A program made the position numbers and the translations under genes. 64,000 nucleotides of DNA from an uncultured Roseburia sp. (GTDB lineage Bacteria > Bacillota > Clostridia > Lachnospirales > Lachnospiraceae): positions 34,127-98,126 of the forward strand of contig CAKREH010000012.1 in the NCBI GenBank assembly GCA_934317215.1. The letters run 5' to 3'. Below are positions 52,175-62,562 of this stretch, piece by piece. The notes below the pieces were generated by a model. That model was not told the origin of the DNA and searched no databases. It worked only from the letters and a program-made list of their open reading frames with translations. The first letter of the stretch is position 1, and every line of letters starts with the position of its first letter.

Positions 52175-52783
52175 TTAGCTATATTTTATCTTCTGACGGA
52201 TACTCCTATCATTTATTTTACAAAAAGAAATATTGACTACAATATCACAGAGACAACAACCGTGTAATTTATTTTTTCGCTTTTGTTCATTCTGAATAAA
52301 ACGTTCTATTGCCACGTCTTCGGGTACCTCATCATTAGGATTGTCTGTGAAGCAATAAGTAACATCCATTGCATCTTCATATTGTTTTGATGCATGAGGA
52401 AATACTTTTAATGCAAGTTGATATTTGTTTGCATTTCTTTTTTTGGGTTGAGGAAGACGCATTATAGATAATCGATAGCAATGTTCTGGATCAAAAGCAA
52501 TATCAAAATAATTTCTCAGCCCTGTAGGATCATATTCTAATACCCCAATAGAGTTTATATATAGTTCATACGTGTCATCTAAATTATGTTGTTTCATAAA
52601 TAGGAGTCGGAAAAGTGCATATTCTGGGCAATAATTTCGTTCTTCTTCTGTAATGGCATAAGCAGCAATAAAAAAATTATTACCACGAAAATTAAAAGAA
52701 AAAGGATACATATTAAAATGAAACTTATACATTTTTTCACGAAGATATTTATAGCAACTTAAATCAAACCGGTGTGTACTCAT
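52175..52783 (-). CDS. Unknown protein downstream of the IetAS-like pair
   Basis: 202 residues, not recognised. Starts MSTHRFDLSCYKYLREKMYK after AAAGGGGG. Rich in Tyr, Phe, Asn and Cys; contains FSFNFRGNNFFIAAYAITEE and YRLSIMRLPQPKKRNANKYQ. A cysteine-rich C-terminus (HGCCLCDIVVNISFC) could bind a metal. No membrane segment. It lies 28 bases after the protease gene on the same strand, so it is probably an accessory part of the same system. Confidence 0.65.
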   Translation of the reverse strand: MSTHRFDLSCYKYLREKMYKFHFNMYPFSFNFRGNNFFIAAYAITEEERNYCPEYALFRLLFMKQHNLDDTYELYINSIGVLEYDPTGLRNYFDIAFDPEHCYRLSIMRLPQPKKRNANKYQLALKVFPHASKQYEDAMDVTYCFTDNPNDEVPEDVAIERFIQNEQKRKNKLHGCCLCDIVVNISFCKINDRSIRQKIKYS

Positions 52784-52811
52784 ATTTATATACCCCCTTT
52801 CTGCTGTTAAA

Positions 52812-55052
52812 TCATTCAAAAGTAATCTCTTCCTCTGCTTTGACATAAACATCAACTTGTGTATGTACATCAAGTCTGGTAACCACCCATCCTCTCATCA
52901 TACACATTTTTATAAAATCATCAATTCTGTTTTTTCCATTCATTTCCTTCAAAGTTACAACAACTCCAAACTGCAACCCTCTACCAGCTTTCGGATCAAG
53001 CCGTTCCTTTGTTTTAATACTCAGCCCCCACATGCCCGATTGATAAGCCTTACGTGGACGTCCATTTTCCTTCAATGCCTCACTAATATGTTTGACATTA
53101 TCCCACTTACGATACAATTTACGTGCATCTTCCTCATAAATCGTATTAAGCCCTTCTTCTGCTTGTTTATTGTAATCTATGGCTTTAATTACTGCTTTTC
53201 CTTTCTGCTCCGCAATTCTTCCGAAATGAATATCCATCTCCGTTGATGTATAATCTACTCCTTGATTTCTATCACTCTGTGGGAAATAAGCAAGCGTGGC
53301 TTTTGCAAAGAAAGGATATGCATTCATATCCTGTGGTACTGGAATATTGTAAGTATACACTTCATACTCATCAATGCTTCCAGACATAATAAATCTAATC
53401 TCGTCCTCTCGAGAATACAAAATATCCTCAATCCTTTTCGGTACAATACCATATCCTTTTTCATACTTTATGGTATCTTGTCGATCCCATCCCGCTGCAG
53501 AATCAATCATTAAAGCTTTTGCTACTTCACGACTTAATCCCATAACATGAATAAGATATGCCATTTTACGGGTTATCCAAGGTGCTGCAAAAGATGTACC
53601 TGTTACAGTTGCTTTACCTAAAGGTTCACAAACCACAATTTTATCCGGTCCATCTCCACCATAGTAACACACATCCGGCTTATAAAAGAAAGATAATACC
53701 GGCCCTCTTCGAGTATAAGATGCCGGCTTTCCACTAAAGTCCACCGCATTCACAACCAGAGAATTTAGTGAATCCGCCGGTGCACCTATTTTGTTAACAT
53801 TTGAATTTTTCTTCTTGTTTGTACCCGCAACTACAAAAATAACATCATACTCATACTGAATTTTGTCCAATTCAGCAGCCTCAGGGGATATGAAATTTGC
53901 ATCAATTTCCATTGCAGAACCCAATGATAAATTCCACACTTTTATATCGCGGTTCTTTCGAACAATATCGCGAATTTGCTTCAATATTGCGAACGAACTA
54001 AATCTGCCTGCTGTAGCCACTCCAAAATGGCGAACTCTGAAATTACCGCAATTATCCTGCAAGTTTGGATTGAATGATGGGCCATCGACAATAATTGATG
54101 TTACAGCAGTACCATGAAAATAATCTTCTGCATGCAATTCAATATCATCACTTATACATTTCTGATACTCTACCCAATCACCAAAATATACCCTTTTATC
54201 AAATTGGGTATCAATAGCTCCTACAACCGGCTCATTTCCAGGCTTTACAATAGTTAATTGTTCTTCATAGTCCTCGCTATCTGTTATATCATAGTCAATC
54301 TCTGCAAAGTTCTTAACACTCATTGCAATCAAATAGGGAGCTTTGTCACATAAAATATCTATCTCTTCTTTTTCCATCCGCAAAGTTGTTTCATCTATCA
54401 TTTTGGCACTAATCATATTTATGCCTAATCTGCTTAACAACTCTGTCGTGTCAACACCTGTTTTGTATATAGTTACAATAGATTGCTCACTCGCTGTTTT
54501 AGGAGCACGATCTATACGAAAGTCCTCCACATAGAAGCAGTCTACAAGTGTTTTTAAAAAGGGATTTTTATGCATAATGCCATCATTGTATGTCCCCGAA
54601 TTAATAAGTTCTGTATCATCGCTTGATATATTTCCATTGTAAAAGTTTTGAATCGTAGCTGCACATTTATCCAAAAGCCCTACCGATTTCTGCAAAGATT
54701 CGATAGACAAGAAATAGATAAACACATGCTTTTGAACCCATTCATTCTTTTCGTTATAGCCCTGTGAAAATTTTGAACCTCTTACAGATTCGTTCGGATG
54801 TTTTCCCCCATCTGACAGTAATAATTGAAGGCGATTGCTCTTCGCAACAACTTTTCTGTAATGCACACTAACCAATGCTCCATTGATGGTTTTTTCTTGA
54901 TTCCAAAACAAAATAATATCTTGTAACTGATCTTTCAACTTCAGAACATGCTCAGCACTAATACTTTTCCCTTTCGGTAAATTAGTAGGTCCAAAACCAC
55001 TTGGTGCTTTTCGTTTTTGAAACTGACCTTTTAATTGCAATATATTATTCAT
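52812..55052 (-). CDS. Subtilisin-like serine protease (IetS-like)
   Basis: 746 residues. The N-terminal 270 residues are unrecognised and probably regulatory. The S8 peptidase domain (about 275-530) has an intact catalytic triad: Asp in VVGAIDTQFDK, His in DYFHGTAVTSI and Ser in GTSFAAPWITRKM. A C-terminal region of about 200 residues follows. No signal peptide, so it acts in the cytoplasm. It overlaps the AAA+ ATPase gene by 8 bases. A cytoplasmic subtilase paired with an AAA+ ATPase is the composition of the IetAS anti-phage system. Confidence 0.85.
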   Translation of the reverse strand: MNNILQLKGQFQKRKAPSGFGPTNLPKGKSISAEHVLKLKDQLQDIILFWNQEKTINGALVSVHYRKVVAKSNRLQLLLSDGGKHPNESVRGSKFSQGYNEKNEWVQKHVFIYFLSIESLQKSVGLLDKCAATIQNFYNGNISSDDTELINSGTYNDGIMHKNPFLKTLVDCFYVEDFRIDRAPKTASEQSIVTIYKTGVDTTELLSRLGINMISAKMIDETTLRMEKEEIDILCDKAPYLIAMSVKNFAEIDYDITDSEDYEEQLTIVKPGNEPVVGAIDTQFDKRVYFGDWVEYQKCISDDIELHAEDYFHGTAVTSIIVDGPSFNPNLQDNCGNFRVRHFGVATAGRFSSFAILKQIRDIVRKNRDIKVWNLSLGSAMEIDANFISPEAAELDKIQYEYDVIFVVAGTNKKKNSNVNKIGAPADSLNSLVVNAVDFSGKPASYTRRGPVLSFFYKPDVCYYGGDGPDKIVVCEPLGKATVTGTSFAAPWITRKMAYLIHVMGLSREVAKALMIDSAAGWDRQDTIKYEKGYGIVPKRIEDILYSREDEIRFIMSGSIDEYEVYTYNIPVPQDMNAYPFFAKATLAYFPQSDRNQGVDYTSTEMDIHFGRIAEQKGKAVIKAIDYNKQAEEGLNTIYEEDARKLYRKWDNVKHISEALKENGRPRKAYQSGMWGLSIKTKERLDPKAGRGLQFGVVVTLKEMNGKNRIDDFIKMCMMRGWVVTRLDVHTQVDVYVKAEEEITFE

Positions 55053-56094
55053 CTTCAATCATCTCCTTTAATTCTCTGGCAACACTACTCTTCGGTTTTT
55101 TACTCAAAATTTCAATTTCTCTTACTGTAAAATTCTGTTCCTGCAATCTCTTGATATCTTCCGGTTTTTCACCGGTAACCATATAATATAATCTTCTGAA
55201 ATAGTCAAGTTCATCATCCGGATTGCTAAATGCAACTGCTGTCTTAATCAGATTTTTCAAATCTCCGGGGTACGGTAATGGTGAAAGCAGCATCATAATT
55301 TTTCTAAATAATCTAATATCTTTTTTAGCTAAATTAAATTTCGTTAAAAACTTATTCAAATACTCTTCTGAAATGTCCATCAAGTCTTCTTTTGAATACC
55401 TGTTAAAATCAATAACGGAGTCAAAACGTCTTATCAGTGCTTTATCAAAATGTTCAAATAAATTGGTAGTAGCCACTAAAACTATTCTTTCATCCATACG
55501 ATCCAAATTCTTAAGTAATGATGAAGTTACCCTTCCCATTTCGCGTAAATCATTTGCATTTGTTCTGTCTAGCGCAACTGCATCTATTTCATCAAATAGA
55601 ATAATTACCTTTTCCGGATGAACGAATCCATTTATTTCCTTAAATAATTCTGACATATTCTTCTGTGTCTGACCCATTTTACTATCAATAATGGCAGAAA
55701 AATCAACCATGTAAATTTCTCTTTCCAATATTCGTGCTAACTGCTTAACAGCCTCGGTTTTACCTGTTCCTGGTGCACCTTGAAAAAGAAATTTATTGAT
55801 TCCTGCATTATGCGCTACCGCATGCACTATTCCTAACAAATCCTGCGTAACGTCATCCGGCAACCACAAAGGATCACTTATTTTCTCTACTTTTTCAAAC
55901 ATTGCGGATTCATTCTCGCTCATTTGTGGAATAAAGGTATTAGCATTTGACATCAATGCCATAATATATTCTGCAAGCTGATAGTCTCCTGCTTGATCAA
56001 AATCTTTTGCTATTTCATAAGCTTCACTTCGAAAACCAGCATCATTACTCTCTGCATGATATTTAATTAAATTAATAACGCTCTTTTTTTTCAT
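55045..56094 (-). CDS. AAA+ ATPase (IetA-like)
   Basis: 349 residues. A helical N-terminus is followed by one AAA+ module: Walker A GAPGTGKTEAVKQL near residue 108, Walker B VIILFDEIDAVALDR, sensor 1 VLVATTN and arginine-finger region ALIRRFDSVIDF. The start at 56094 follows GGAG. It has its own promoter and is followed by the overlapping protease gene. Inferred role: controlling or loading the protease. It resembles proteasome-type and ClpX-independent AAA ATPases only in the core. Confidence 0.85.
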   Translation of the reverse strand: MKKKSVINLIKYHAESNDAGFRSEAYEIAKDFDQAGDYQLAEYIMALMSNANTFIPQMSENESAMFEKVEKISDPLWLPDDVTQDLLGIVHAVAHNAGINKFLFQGAPGTGKTEAVKQLARILEREIYMVDFSAIIDSKMGQTQKNMSELFKEINGFVHPEKVIILFDEIDAVALDRTNANDLREMGRVTSSLLKNLDRMDERIVLVATTNLFEHFDKALIRRFDSVIDFNRYSKEDLMDISEEYLNKFLTKFNLAKKDIRLFRKIMMLLSPLPYPGDLKNLIKTAVAFSNPDDELDYFRRLYYMVTGEKPEDIKRLQEQNFTVREIEILSKKPKSSVARELKEMIEDE

Positions 56095-56129
56095 ATGCTC
56101 CACTCCTAATTCTTCTTTGTTATATAAAC

Positions 56130-56168
56130 ACTTTAACACCATGGGACATTTTTGTCAATATTGGGACA
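56130..56168 (-). promoter_or_regulatory. Promoter of the ATPase-protease operon with direct repeats
   Basis: TTGACA (56158-56153) - 17 bases - TAAAGT (56135-56130). Two TGGGACA direct repeats (56142-56148 and 56162-56168), exactly 20 bases apart, flank the -35 box and look like a repressor site. Confidence 0.6.
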
Positions 56169-56177
56169 AATTTTATC

Positions 56178-56206
56178 TTGACTTTTATTCTTATTGCTGT
56201 TATATT
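56178..56206 (+). promoter_or_regulatory. Promoter of the DUF3892 gene
   Basis: TTGACT - 17 bases - TATATT, 30 bases before the ATG; back-to-back with the ATPase promoter. Confidence 0.6.
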
Positions 56207-56235
56207 GAGTATAGAAACAAAAATTCCAATAAAAA

Positions 56236-56490
56236 ATGAAACCCGGTTGTGCAAATTCAACCAAAACAACAGAAATCGATCAAATCTATATCGAGGGCTG
56301 TTCCAATCCCGGATACTATAAAAAGGCCGATATATATGATCACCTTAAGTCCCATCCAAATAGCATATACGTGGATATTTCACCGTATCCGGATCTGATT
56401 CCAGCATTAAGTTCTAACTATGAAAAATATGTTCGTTCCGAACCTAATGACACACCTTCGGACAATCTTCTCAAATTACCGAGAAGCTGA
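56236..56490 (+). CDS. DUF3892 domain protein
   Basis: 84 residues. The C-terminal pattern YEKYVRSEPNDTPSDNLLKLP matches the end of DUF3892 proteins, small proteins of unknown function often found in mobile or accessory regions. No convincing ribosome site before the ATG, but the promoter is so close that the mRNA may have a short leader. Divergent from the IetA-like gene. Confidence 0.6.
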   Translation: MKPGCANSTKTTEIDQIYIEGCSNPGYYKKADIYDHLKSHPNSIYVDISPYPDLIPALSSNYEKYVRSEPNDTPSDNLLKLPRS

Positions 56491-56628
56491 TTCTAAAAGA
56501 TTTTAAATTACATCAAGATTAAGGAAGAAAAAGAAGTAGATGCCAAGATACATCTACTTCTTTTTATCAAGTAACATAAACACAATTTCAGATATAGAAA
56601 TGTCGGGCTATCAATAAGCCAATTATTT

Positions 56629-57252
56629 TTATGCAAATTGTTTTGTCTTATAAGATACCAATCTCTTTACCAAACACCCTATGGCAAAACAAATATTTAT
56701 TCCCAGTACAATATACCATATCTCATATATGTCATTTACAATTCCCGGCATGACAAGAAAAATCGACATAGAATCTACTATAAGCCAAATGATTCCCCCG
56801 AAAAACATCCTTATCAATACAGGAAGTCCCCAACATACAGCCGCAATAATCACTGCGCTAAAAGAGCTATCCTGATATGCAGAAACGCATAGTGTAATGG
56901 CGCATAACGATAAAAGCGCCTGAAAAGCTAATCCTAATAAAATGCCAAGATATTTCAAAAATAATACAGGTTGAAGCATATATTGAGAAAGTACCATCCA
57001 GGATATATTTTCAAATCCCTTCAAACCATATATCATCCAGCATAAGACTAAATTGACTAACACAAACCACATAAAAATGAAAATAGTGAATGTAAAAGAA
57101 GCCAAAATTTTAGCAGGAACATCTTTTCTTCTTCCTTCTTCCGTGCTAAAAATTAATGGCAGCATTTTCGTCTGGCTTTCCTCTGCGAAGATGGTCGACA
57201 CTCCACAAATAATCAATTGAAGAACGACACCACCAAAGGAACATACACCCAT
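56629..57252 (-). pseudogene. ABC-2 type permease, N-terminally truncated
   Basis: 207 residues, five hydrophobic segments. It begins inside the family pattern (LIICGVSTIFAEESQTKMLP, then EEGRRKDVPAKILASFTFTI), whereas related permeases have about 100 further residues before this. The frame is cut exactly at the right island flank (57253-57262). No ATP-binding partner gene is present. Read as a broken gene. Confidence 0.7.
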
Positions 57253-57262
57253 AAGACTTTAG

Positions 57263-57455
57263 AAGAACTTCTTACAGAAGTGAACAAGATATAAAACAAT
57301 AAATCAAGACTGATTGCTGGATACACAACGTAAATTATCTTCTATTTATGAATATTCTGACAATTCTTTTGTCATTTCAGTACATAAAGAAAAGCCCCAG
57401 AAATTCAACATTTCCAGGACTTCTCAATATCTTATATTATCTTAGAAATTCTTAA

Positions 57456-57482
<27 letters not shown>
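57263..57482. repeat. Right flank repeat at the gdhA 3' end
   Basis: Counterpart of 51800-52040. It begins at AGAACTTCTTACAGAAG, includes the gdhA terminator and the last eight codons of gdhA. The plus strand reads KTLEELLTEVNKI stop, the tail of a gene whose body is missing. Confidence 0.7.
57386..57421 (-). terminator. gdhA terminator
   Basis: 13-bp stem AAGTCCTGGAAAT / ATTTCTGGGGCTT (with G-U pairs) followed by TTTTCTTT on the minus strand. Confidence 0.75.
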
Positions 57483-58814
<1,332 letters not shown>

Positions 58815-59071
58815 TTTACAATCTCTCCTTGCTTAATTTAGTATATACTTCATACAATGCGCTTTACACTGCATGCTCCTAACGGTTCTCCCGCTGGTTT
58901 CGTTTTGACACACTTATTTTATTATAAAATGAATCCATGTGCAATATTTTTTTCTTTATTTCACTAAATTATTAAAGTTTCACAGTGTAATAGGCTATTT
59001 TTTGCAGGATTTTAGGTTCAATTATTCATTTTTCACAAAAAATTTATATCATCTAAGTATCGTTTTCTTGT

Positions 59072-60847
59072 CTATTTTTTTGTTATTACGGTTTTTACGT
59101 CACTGTAAGCACCTTTTATATTCTTTCCACCGGATTTTTTATAAGAACAGATTCTGACATAATATTTTTTACCGGCTTTCAGTTTTCCAATCTTCTTTGA
59201 TGTCGTCCTGTTACTTGAAACTGTTGTGCTTTTCACATTCTTTTTAAAATGTTTGTCGGCAGAATATTGAATGATATATCCCCCCGCTTTCTTATCCTGC
59301 TTCCACTTCAGCGTAATACTGCCTTTCGCAGTTGATTTCAGCGAAGTAACTTTTGTTTTTACCGGCTTAACAGTCAGTGTAATGCTTTTTTCAGCTGCTT
59401 TATAATTACCGCTTGCGGCTGCACGGATCGTAATTTTTGTCTTACCATAATTTTTAAGTGTGACCACACCGCTTTTACTTACTGCTGCAATCTTTTTGTC
59501 TGCAACTTTATAAGTCATTTTCCCTTTTCCATTTGTTTTTGCATTAATTGAAAATTTTTTAGCAGTAAAGGTTTTTGTGATATTTTTTGCTGTGATCGTC
59601 TGTTTTTTCTTTTCTTTTTGATTTTCCGTTGGTTTTTCTGTTGGATTCTCTGCCGGGTTTTCCGTTGGATTCTCCGTCGGATTTTCCGTTGGATTCTCCG
59701 TCGGGTTTTCTGTCGGGTTCTCTGTAGGATTCTCCGTCGGGTTTTCTGTCGGGTTCTCTGTAGGATTCTTCGTCGGGTTTTCTGTCGGGTTCTCTGTAGG
59801 ATTCTTCGTCGGGTTTTCTGTCGGGTTCTCTGTAGGATTCTTCGTCGGGTTCTCTGCCGGTTTTTGTGTTGGCTTTACAGCAAAAAAGTTCACTTCATAG
59901 GATACTTCCTGGTCTAAACCGGTTATTTTAACGGTAAATGTGTCCCCTGACTTATAACTTATATTTTCCGGGCGGAAAATAATACATCCGGTCTGCCCGT
60001 AATTACCGTTTTCCACGTTAAAATATCCATTGGCATTTTTCTCTGAAAAAATCCACGCTTTCTGATCCGACTGCCTTACCAGCGTTACTGTTACATCAGA
60101 TTCACTCACAGATTTTCCCATACTGATGCTCCATGGATAACTGCTGCCAAAAAACTCTACCGGCATATTCTGGGCCGGCCATGCCACACCATAATAATCC
60201 GTCGGTTCATACCAGTTGTCAAATGCATACATCGCCGCATAAGTTCCATGTGATCCATATACCCAGCCAAACCCGGTTTTTTCCATCGGCGGATTTAAAA
60301 TCCAACGCCTGTGTCCGACACGGTCTATATTAGACCTGTCGCCATCATTCATCCATGCATTTACCAGATGATATCCCAGACCGCAATTCCAGCTTGCATA
60401 CGACAGATTTCCGCTGGACGCACCTTTTGCACCAAGGTTATAAAGACTGTCGTCCATACCTTCCGGCTTCGACGGAAAATGTGATAATTCTCCATTTGCA
60501 GAATTAACCAGAGCTGCCGCCTGTTCCATTTTTATATAGTCAGTATCAAGTCCTACCGGATCGATCCCCGCTATATACCGGATGGCATTCATCGTATTTA
60601 ATGCCGTTTTCTGACTGTCTTCACTGATTTCACCTGCATCATATGGCACTACATCCGATGCAGCTTTACTATAAGTTGTTTCCGCATCAACATCCACATT
60701 TTTACTTTTCAGGTAATCCTTGATTTCCTGCTGACTGTGATAATTAACATTGATTCCCTGGCTGGTACCTGCATAACAATTTACCGAACCAATGCCAAAG
60801 ATAACAACTGCCAGCATTACCGCTTTTTTCAGTAATAGATTTTTCAT
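59072..60847 (-). CDS. Secreted CAP-domain protein with PTEN-repeat linker
   Basis: 591 residues. A signal peptide (MKNLLLKKAVMLAVVIFGIG, cleavage after CYAG) is followed by a CAP/SCP domain (about 70-270; NTMNAIRYIAGIDPVGL, GHRRWILNPPMEKTGFGW). A small beta domain leads to about 80 residues of (K)NPTE repeats. C-terminal Ig-like (Big-type; GKMTYKVADKKIAAVSKSG) and fibronectin type III-like (KGSITLKWKQDKKAGGYIIQ) domains follow. No sortase motif. AAAGGGG precedes the start at 60847. Probably a cell-surface or released protein; its activity is unknown. Confidence 0.88.
   Translation of the reverse strand: MKNLLLKKAVMLAVVIFGIGSVNCYAGTSQGINVNYHSQQEIKDYLKSKNVDVDAETTYSKAASDVVPYDAGEISEDSQKTALNTMNAIRYIAGIDPVGLDTDYIKMEQAAALVNSANGELSHFPSKPEGMDDSLYNLGAKGASSGNLSYASWNCGLGYHLVNAWMNDGDRSNIDRVGHRRWILNPPMEKTGFGWVYGSHGTYAAMYAFDNWYEPTDYYGVAWPAQNMPVEFFGSSYPWSISMGKSVSESDVTVTLVRQSDQKAWIFSEKNANGYFNVENGNYGQTGCIIFRPENISYKSGDTFTVKITGLDQEVSYEVNFFAVKPTQKPAENPTKNPTENPTENPTKNPTENPTENPTKNPTENPTENPTENPTENPTENPTENPTENPTENPTENPAENPTEKPTENQKEKKKQTITAKNITKTFTAKKFSINAKTNGKGKMTYKVADKKIAAVSKSGVVTLKNYGKTKITIRAAASGNYKAAEKSITLTVKPVKTKVTSLKSTAKGSITLKWKQDKKAGGYIIQYSADKHFKKNVKSTTVSSNRTTSKKIGKLKAGKKYYVRICSYKKSGGKNIKGAYSDVKTVITKK
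59636..59880 (-). repeat. PTEN-coding minisatellite
   Basis: About twenty 12-base units (minus strand, coding PTEN) with a higher-order 36-base unit KNPTENPTENPT. Third-base variants are shared between neighbouring units, pointing to recent slippage or unequal exchange. Confidence 0.85.
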
Positions 60848-60961
60848 ACTGTTTTCCCCTTTCCTGCGCTGTTTTTTACAAAATACTGTTTTCTTTACTA
60901 TAGCACAGGCAATTTTGCCGGACAAGAACCTGTTATCCCCAAATATTCCATTATACTGAAC

Positions 60962-60999
60962 AAAAAAATGCAGGTACACCTCTGTTCCTGCATTTTTTT
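60962..60999. terminator. Terminator of the DUF4321 gene
   Basis: Stem AAAAAAATGCAGG / CCTGCATTTTTTT, 12-base loop, directly after the stop of the DUF4321 gene. Confidence 0.85.
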
Positions 61000-61006
61000 C
61001 GGTCTT

Positions 61007-61270
61007 TTATAAAAAACGGTAAATAATAATAGCGATCAGCACACCAACAATGCTTGCAATCGTAATCTTGATACTGAGTCCGAATGTAATGACCAGGATT
61101 CCAAGATCCAGCACGATCGGATTTGCAAATCCAAATGTCTGCCCATAGTTCAGCCAGCTTAAAAATGGCACTCCCGCTGCAAGGCTTCCGATAAAACCTC
61201 CAAGTACGATCCCTGCCAGCAATAGTAAAAACAATGCCCAGTTATTTTTTCCCGCGATTCCCTTACTCAT
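61007..61270 (-). CDS. DUF4321 membrane protein
   Basis: 87 residues with three hydrophobic segments (WALFLLLLAGIVLGGFIGSL, then the C-terminal GVLIAIIIYRFL). It matches the DUF4321 family found across Clostridia, often near maf/radC or mreB genes. Function unknown. AACGGGATG context places the ATG after GGAGGAACGGG. Confidence 0.85.
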   Translation of the reverse strand: MSKGIAGKNNWALFLLLLAGIVLGGFIGSLAAGVPFLSWLNYGQTFGFANPIVLDLGILVITFGLSIKITIASIVGVLIAIIIYRFL

Positions 61271-61427
61271 CCCGTTCCTCCATTTTCTTTCGTAAACATC
61301 CTGTCACAGGCACTTTCTTCCGAAAAGTCTTGTCATCCCTTAAACTGCTCAGGAAATGTCATTGCAATGCCTGCGCCCATTTTAACATGAAAAAACGGAT
61401 TCAACAATAACTGATTGTAAACCGTAT

Positions 61428-61748
61428 CTAACCTTTTACCGCTCCCTGCGCCATGCCGTTCACCATATTTTTTACAAGAAAGAAATAAAGGATAACGATC
61501 GGAACTGCAATAAAAACACTTCCGGCTGCGAATCTTGCAAACTCCGTTTCATCTAAGTTCATCAGTCCAACTGCAACGGTGTAAAGATCCTTTTCTTTCA
61601 GCAGGAGTTTCGGTAAAATAAAATCGCTCCACGGCCATGTAAAAGATGTCAACGCCGTATATACAATGATCGGTTTTGATAATGGCAGATTAATCCTTGT
61701 AAACACCTGAAATCTTGTCACATCCAACCTCGGAAAAGAGTAATTCAT
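61428..61748 (-). pseudogene. malG-type sugar permease remnant joined to GH13
   Basis: 106 residues. From residue 9 the frame matches the C-terminal third of maltodextrin ABC permeases of the MalG type (VFTRINLPLSKPIIVYTALT, LDETEFARFAAGSVFIA, NMVNGMAQGA). The first residues (MNYSF) belong to a GH13 enzyme. The membrane domain is incomplete and there is no binding protein or MalF, so it is a broken gene left by a deletion. Confidence 0.8.
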
Positions 61749-62080
61749 AATACTGTCGTACTGATCTCCCTGCAGATAAGGATATGCATCATGCCAGTTT
61801 TCTCCAATAATGACACAGCCCGGATTGATTTTTTTACTTCCTTTCTGAATCTTCTCCAGAAGTCATGTGAAACTTCATCCGAAACATCCAGTCTCCATCC
61901 GTCAATCCCTGTAACACACTTCCATCCTTTTTTCTGACGTTTTAATGTAAAATCATATTTCTGTGCGTAAATCAAATACACCTTCGCTCCATCATCTTCT
62001 TTAGACATCCTGAGGCGAAGCACAAGTTCTTTCTCGCCAACCGCAAAACAATATCTTGAGTCCGATATATGTAAAATTGC
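61745..62080 (-). pseudogene. GH13 neopullulanase/alpha-amylase remnant
   Basis: Two pieces of one enzyme remain. The N-terminal carbohydrate-binding part (AILHISDSRYCFAVGEKELV, about 62080-61915) is joined without the central barrel to the catalytic-nucleophile region TGIDGWRLDVSDEVSHDFWR. The frame then shifts at a run of seven Ts (61829-61835). Reading on in the new frame gives GENWHDAYPYLQGDQYDS and MNYSF, which continues into the malG remnant. Clearly decayed. Confidence 0.8.
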
Positions 62081-62442
62081 ATACTTCTTCCGAGCTGTTT
62101 CATCAGATCGGTGATAGTAATTTTTCCAAAAAGCCATACACACTCGTATTGTTAGATACCAAAAACTGCGAAAAAAAGGATTTCCTTTCCACACTTCACG
62201 CTGATATACGATATGTACGGGATTTTTTAGAAGTTTCCGCAATAAAAGAGGAAAACCTTGTTGTAGTCGACCATGTACTTTACCAGCTTTTAAGTTCTTC
62301 CCACAACACACTGTATGTACCGTCCATCCGTACAGAAAAAGCTGATGCACTGCTTACCTGTCTGGCTGTCCTGTGCCCATTCTTCAAACTTAGCTGTTTT
62401 CCCATGTTCATCAGGAACGTACTTTTTTCTTTTATTAGATTA

Positions 62443-62490
62443 GGGTGTCAAAAGGTGGATCTTAAATTTTTGATTGGCAAATAGCACAAA
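62443..62490 (+). repeat. Dispersed repeat R5, copy 1
   Basis: Begins GGGTGTCAAAAGGTGGATCT and ends AAATAGCACAAA. The second copy is at 63923-63970. It lies at the end of an unrecognised decayed stretch (62081-62442). Confidence 0.65.
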
Positions 62491-62531
62491 AAGCAGCTAC
62501 AAAATCTATCACATTTTTGCAGCTGCTTTTC
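62490..62531. terminator. ldh terminator
   Basis: Stem AAAAGCAGCT / AGCTGCTTTT with further pairing inside (TACAAAA/TTTTTGC-like), 30 bases after the ldh stop. Confidence 0.8.
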
Positions 62532-62562
62532 GTATTTGTTTAACTGTAAATGTATTCAAAAA

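Noticed and set aside
52041..57262. Integrase or transposase in the accessory island
   Set aside because: None of the island genes resembles one; the island edges are defined only by the flank repeats.
59636..59880. Possible CRISPR-like array
   Set aside because: Units are 12 bases with no spacers and are in frame inside a secreted protein.
59618..59917. Arginine/cysteine-rich frame on the plus strand across the PTEN repeat
   Set aside because: A by-product of the 12-base repeat; the minus-strand protein has a signal peptide and domains on both sides.
62056..62484. 142-residue plus-strand frame after the GH13 remnant
   Set aside because: It overlaps decayed sequence, has no ribosome site or recognised family and ends in repeat R5. 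It may hold an old gene fragment (around KKPYTLVLLDTKNCEKKD) but I cannot support a call.
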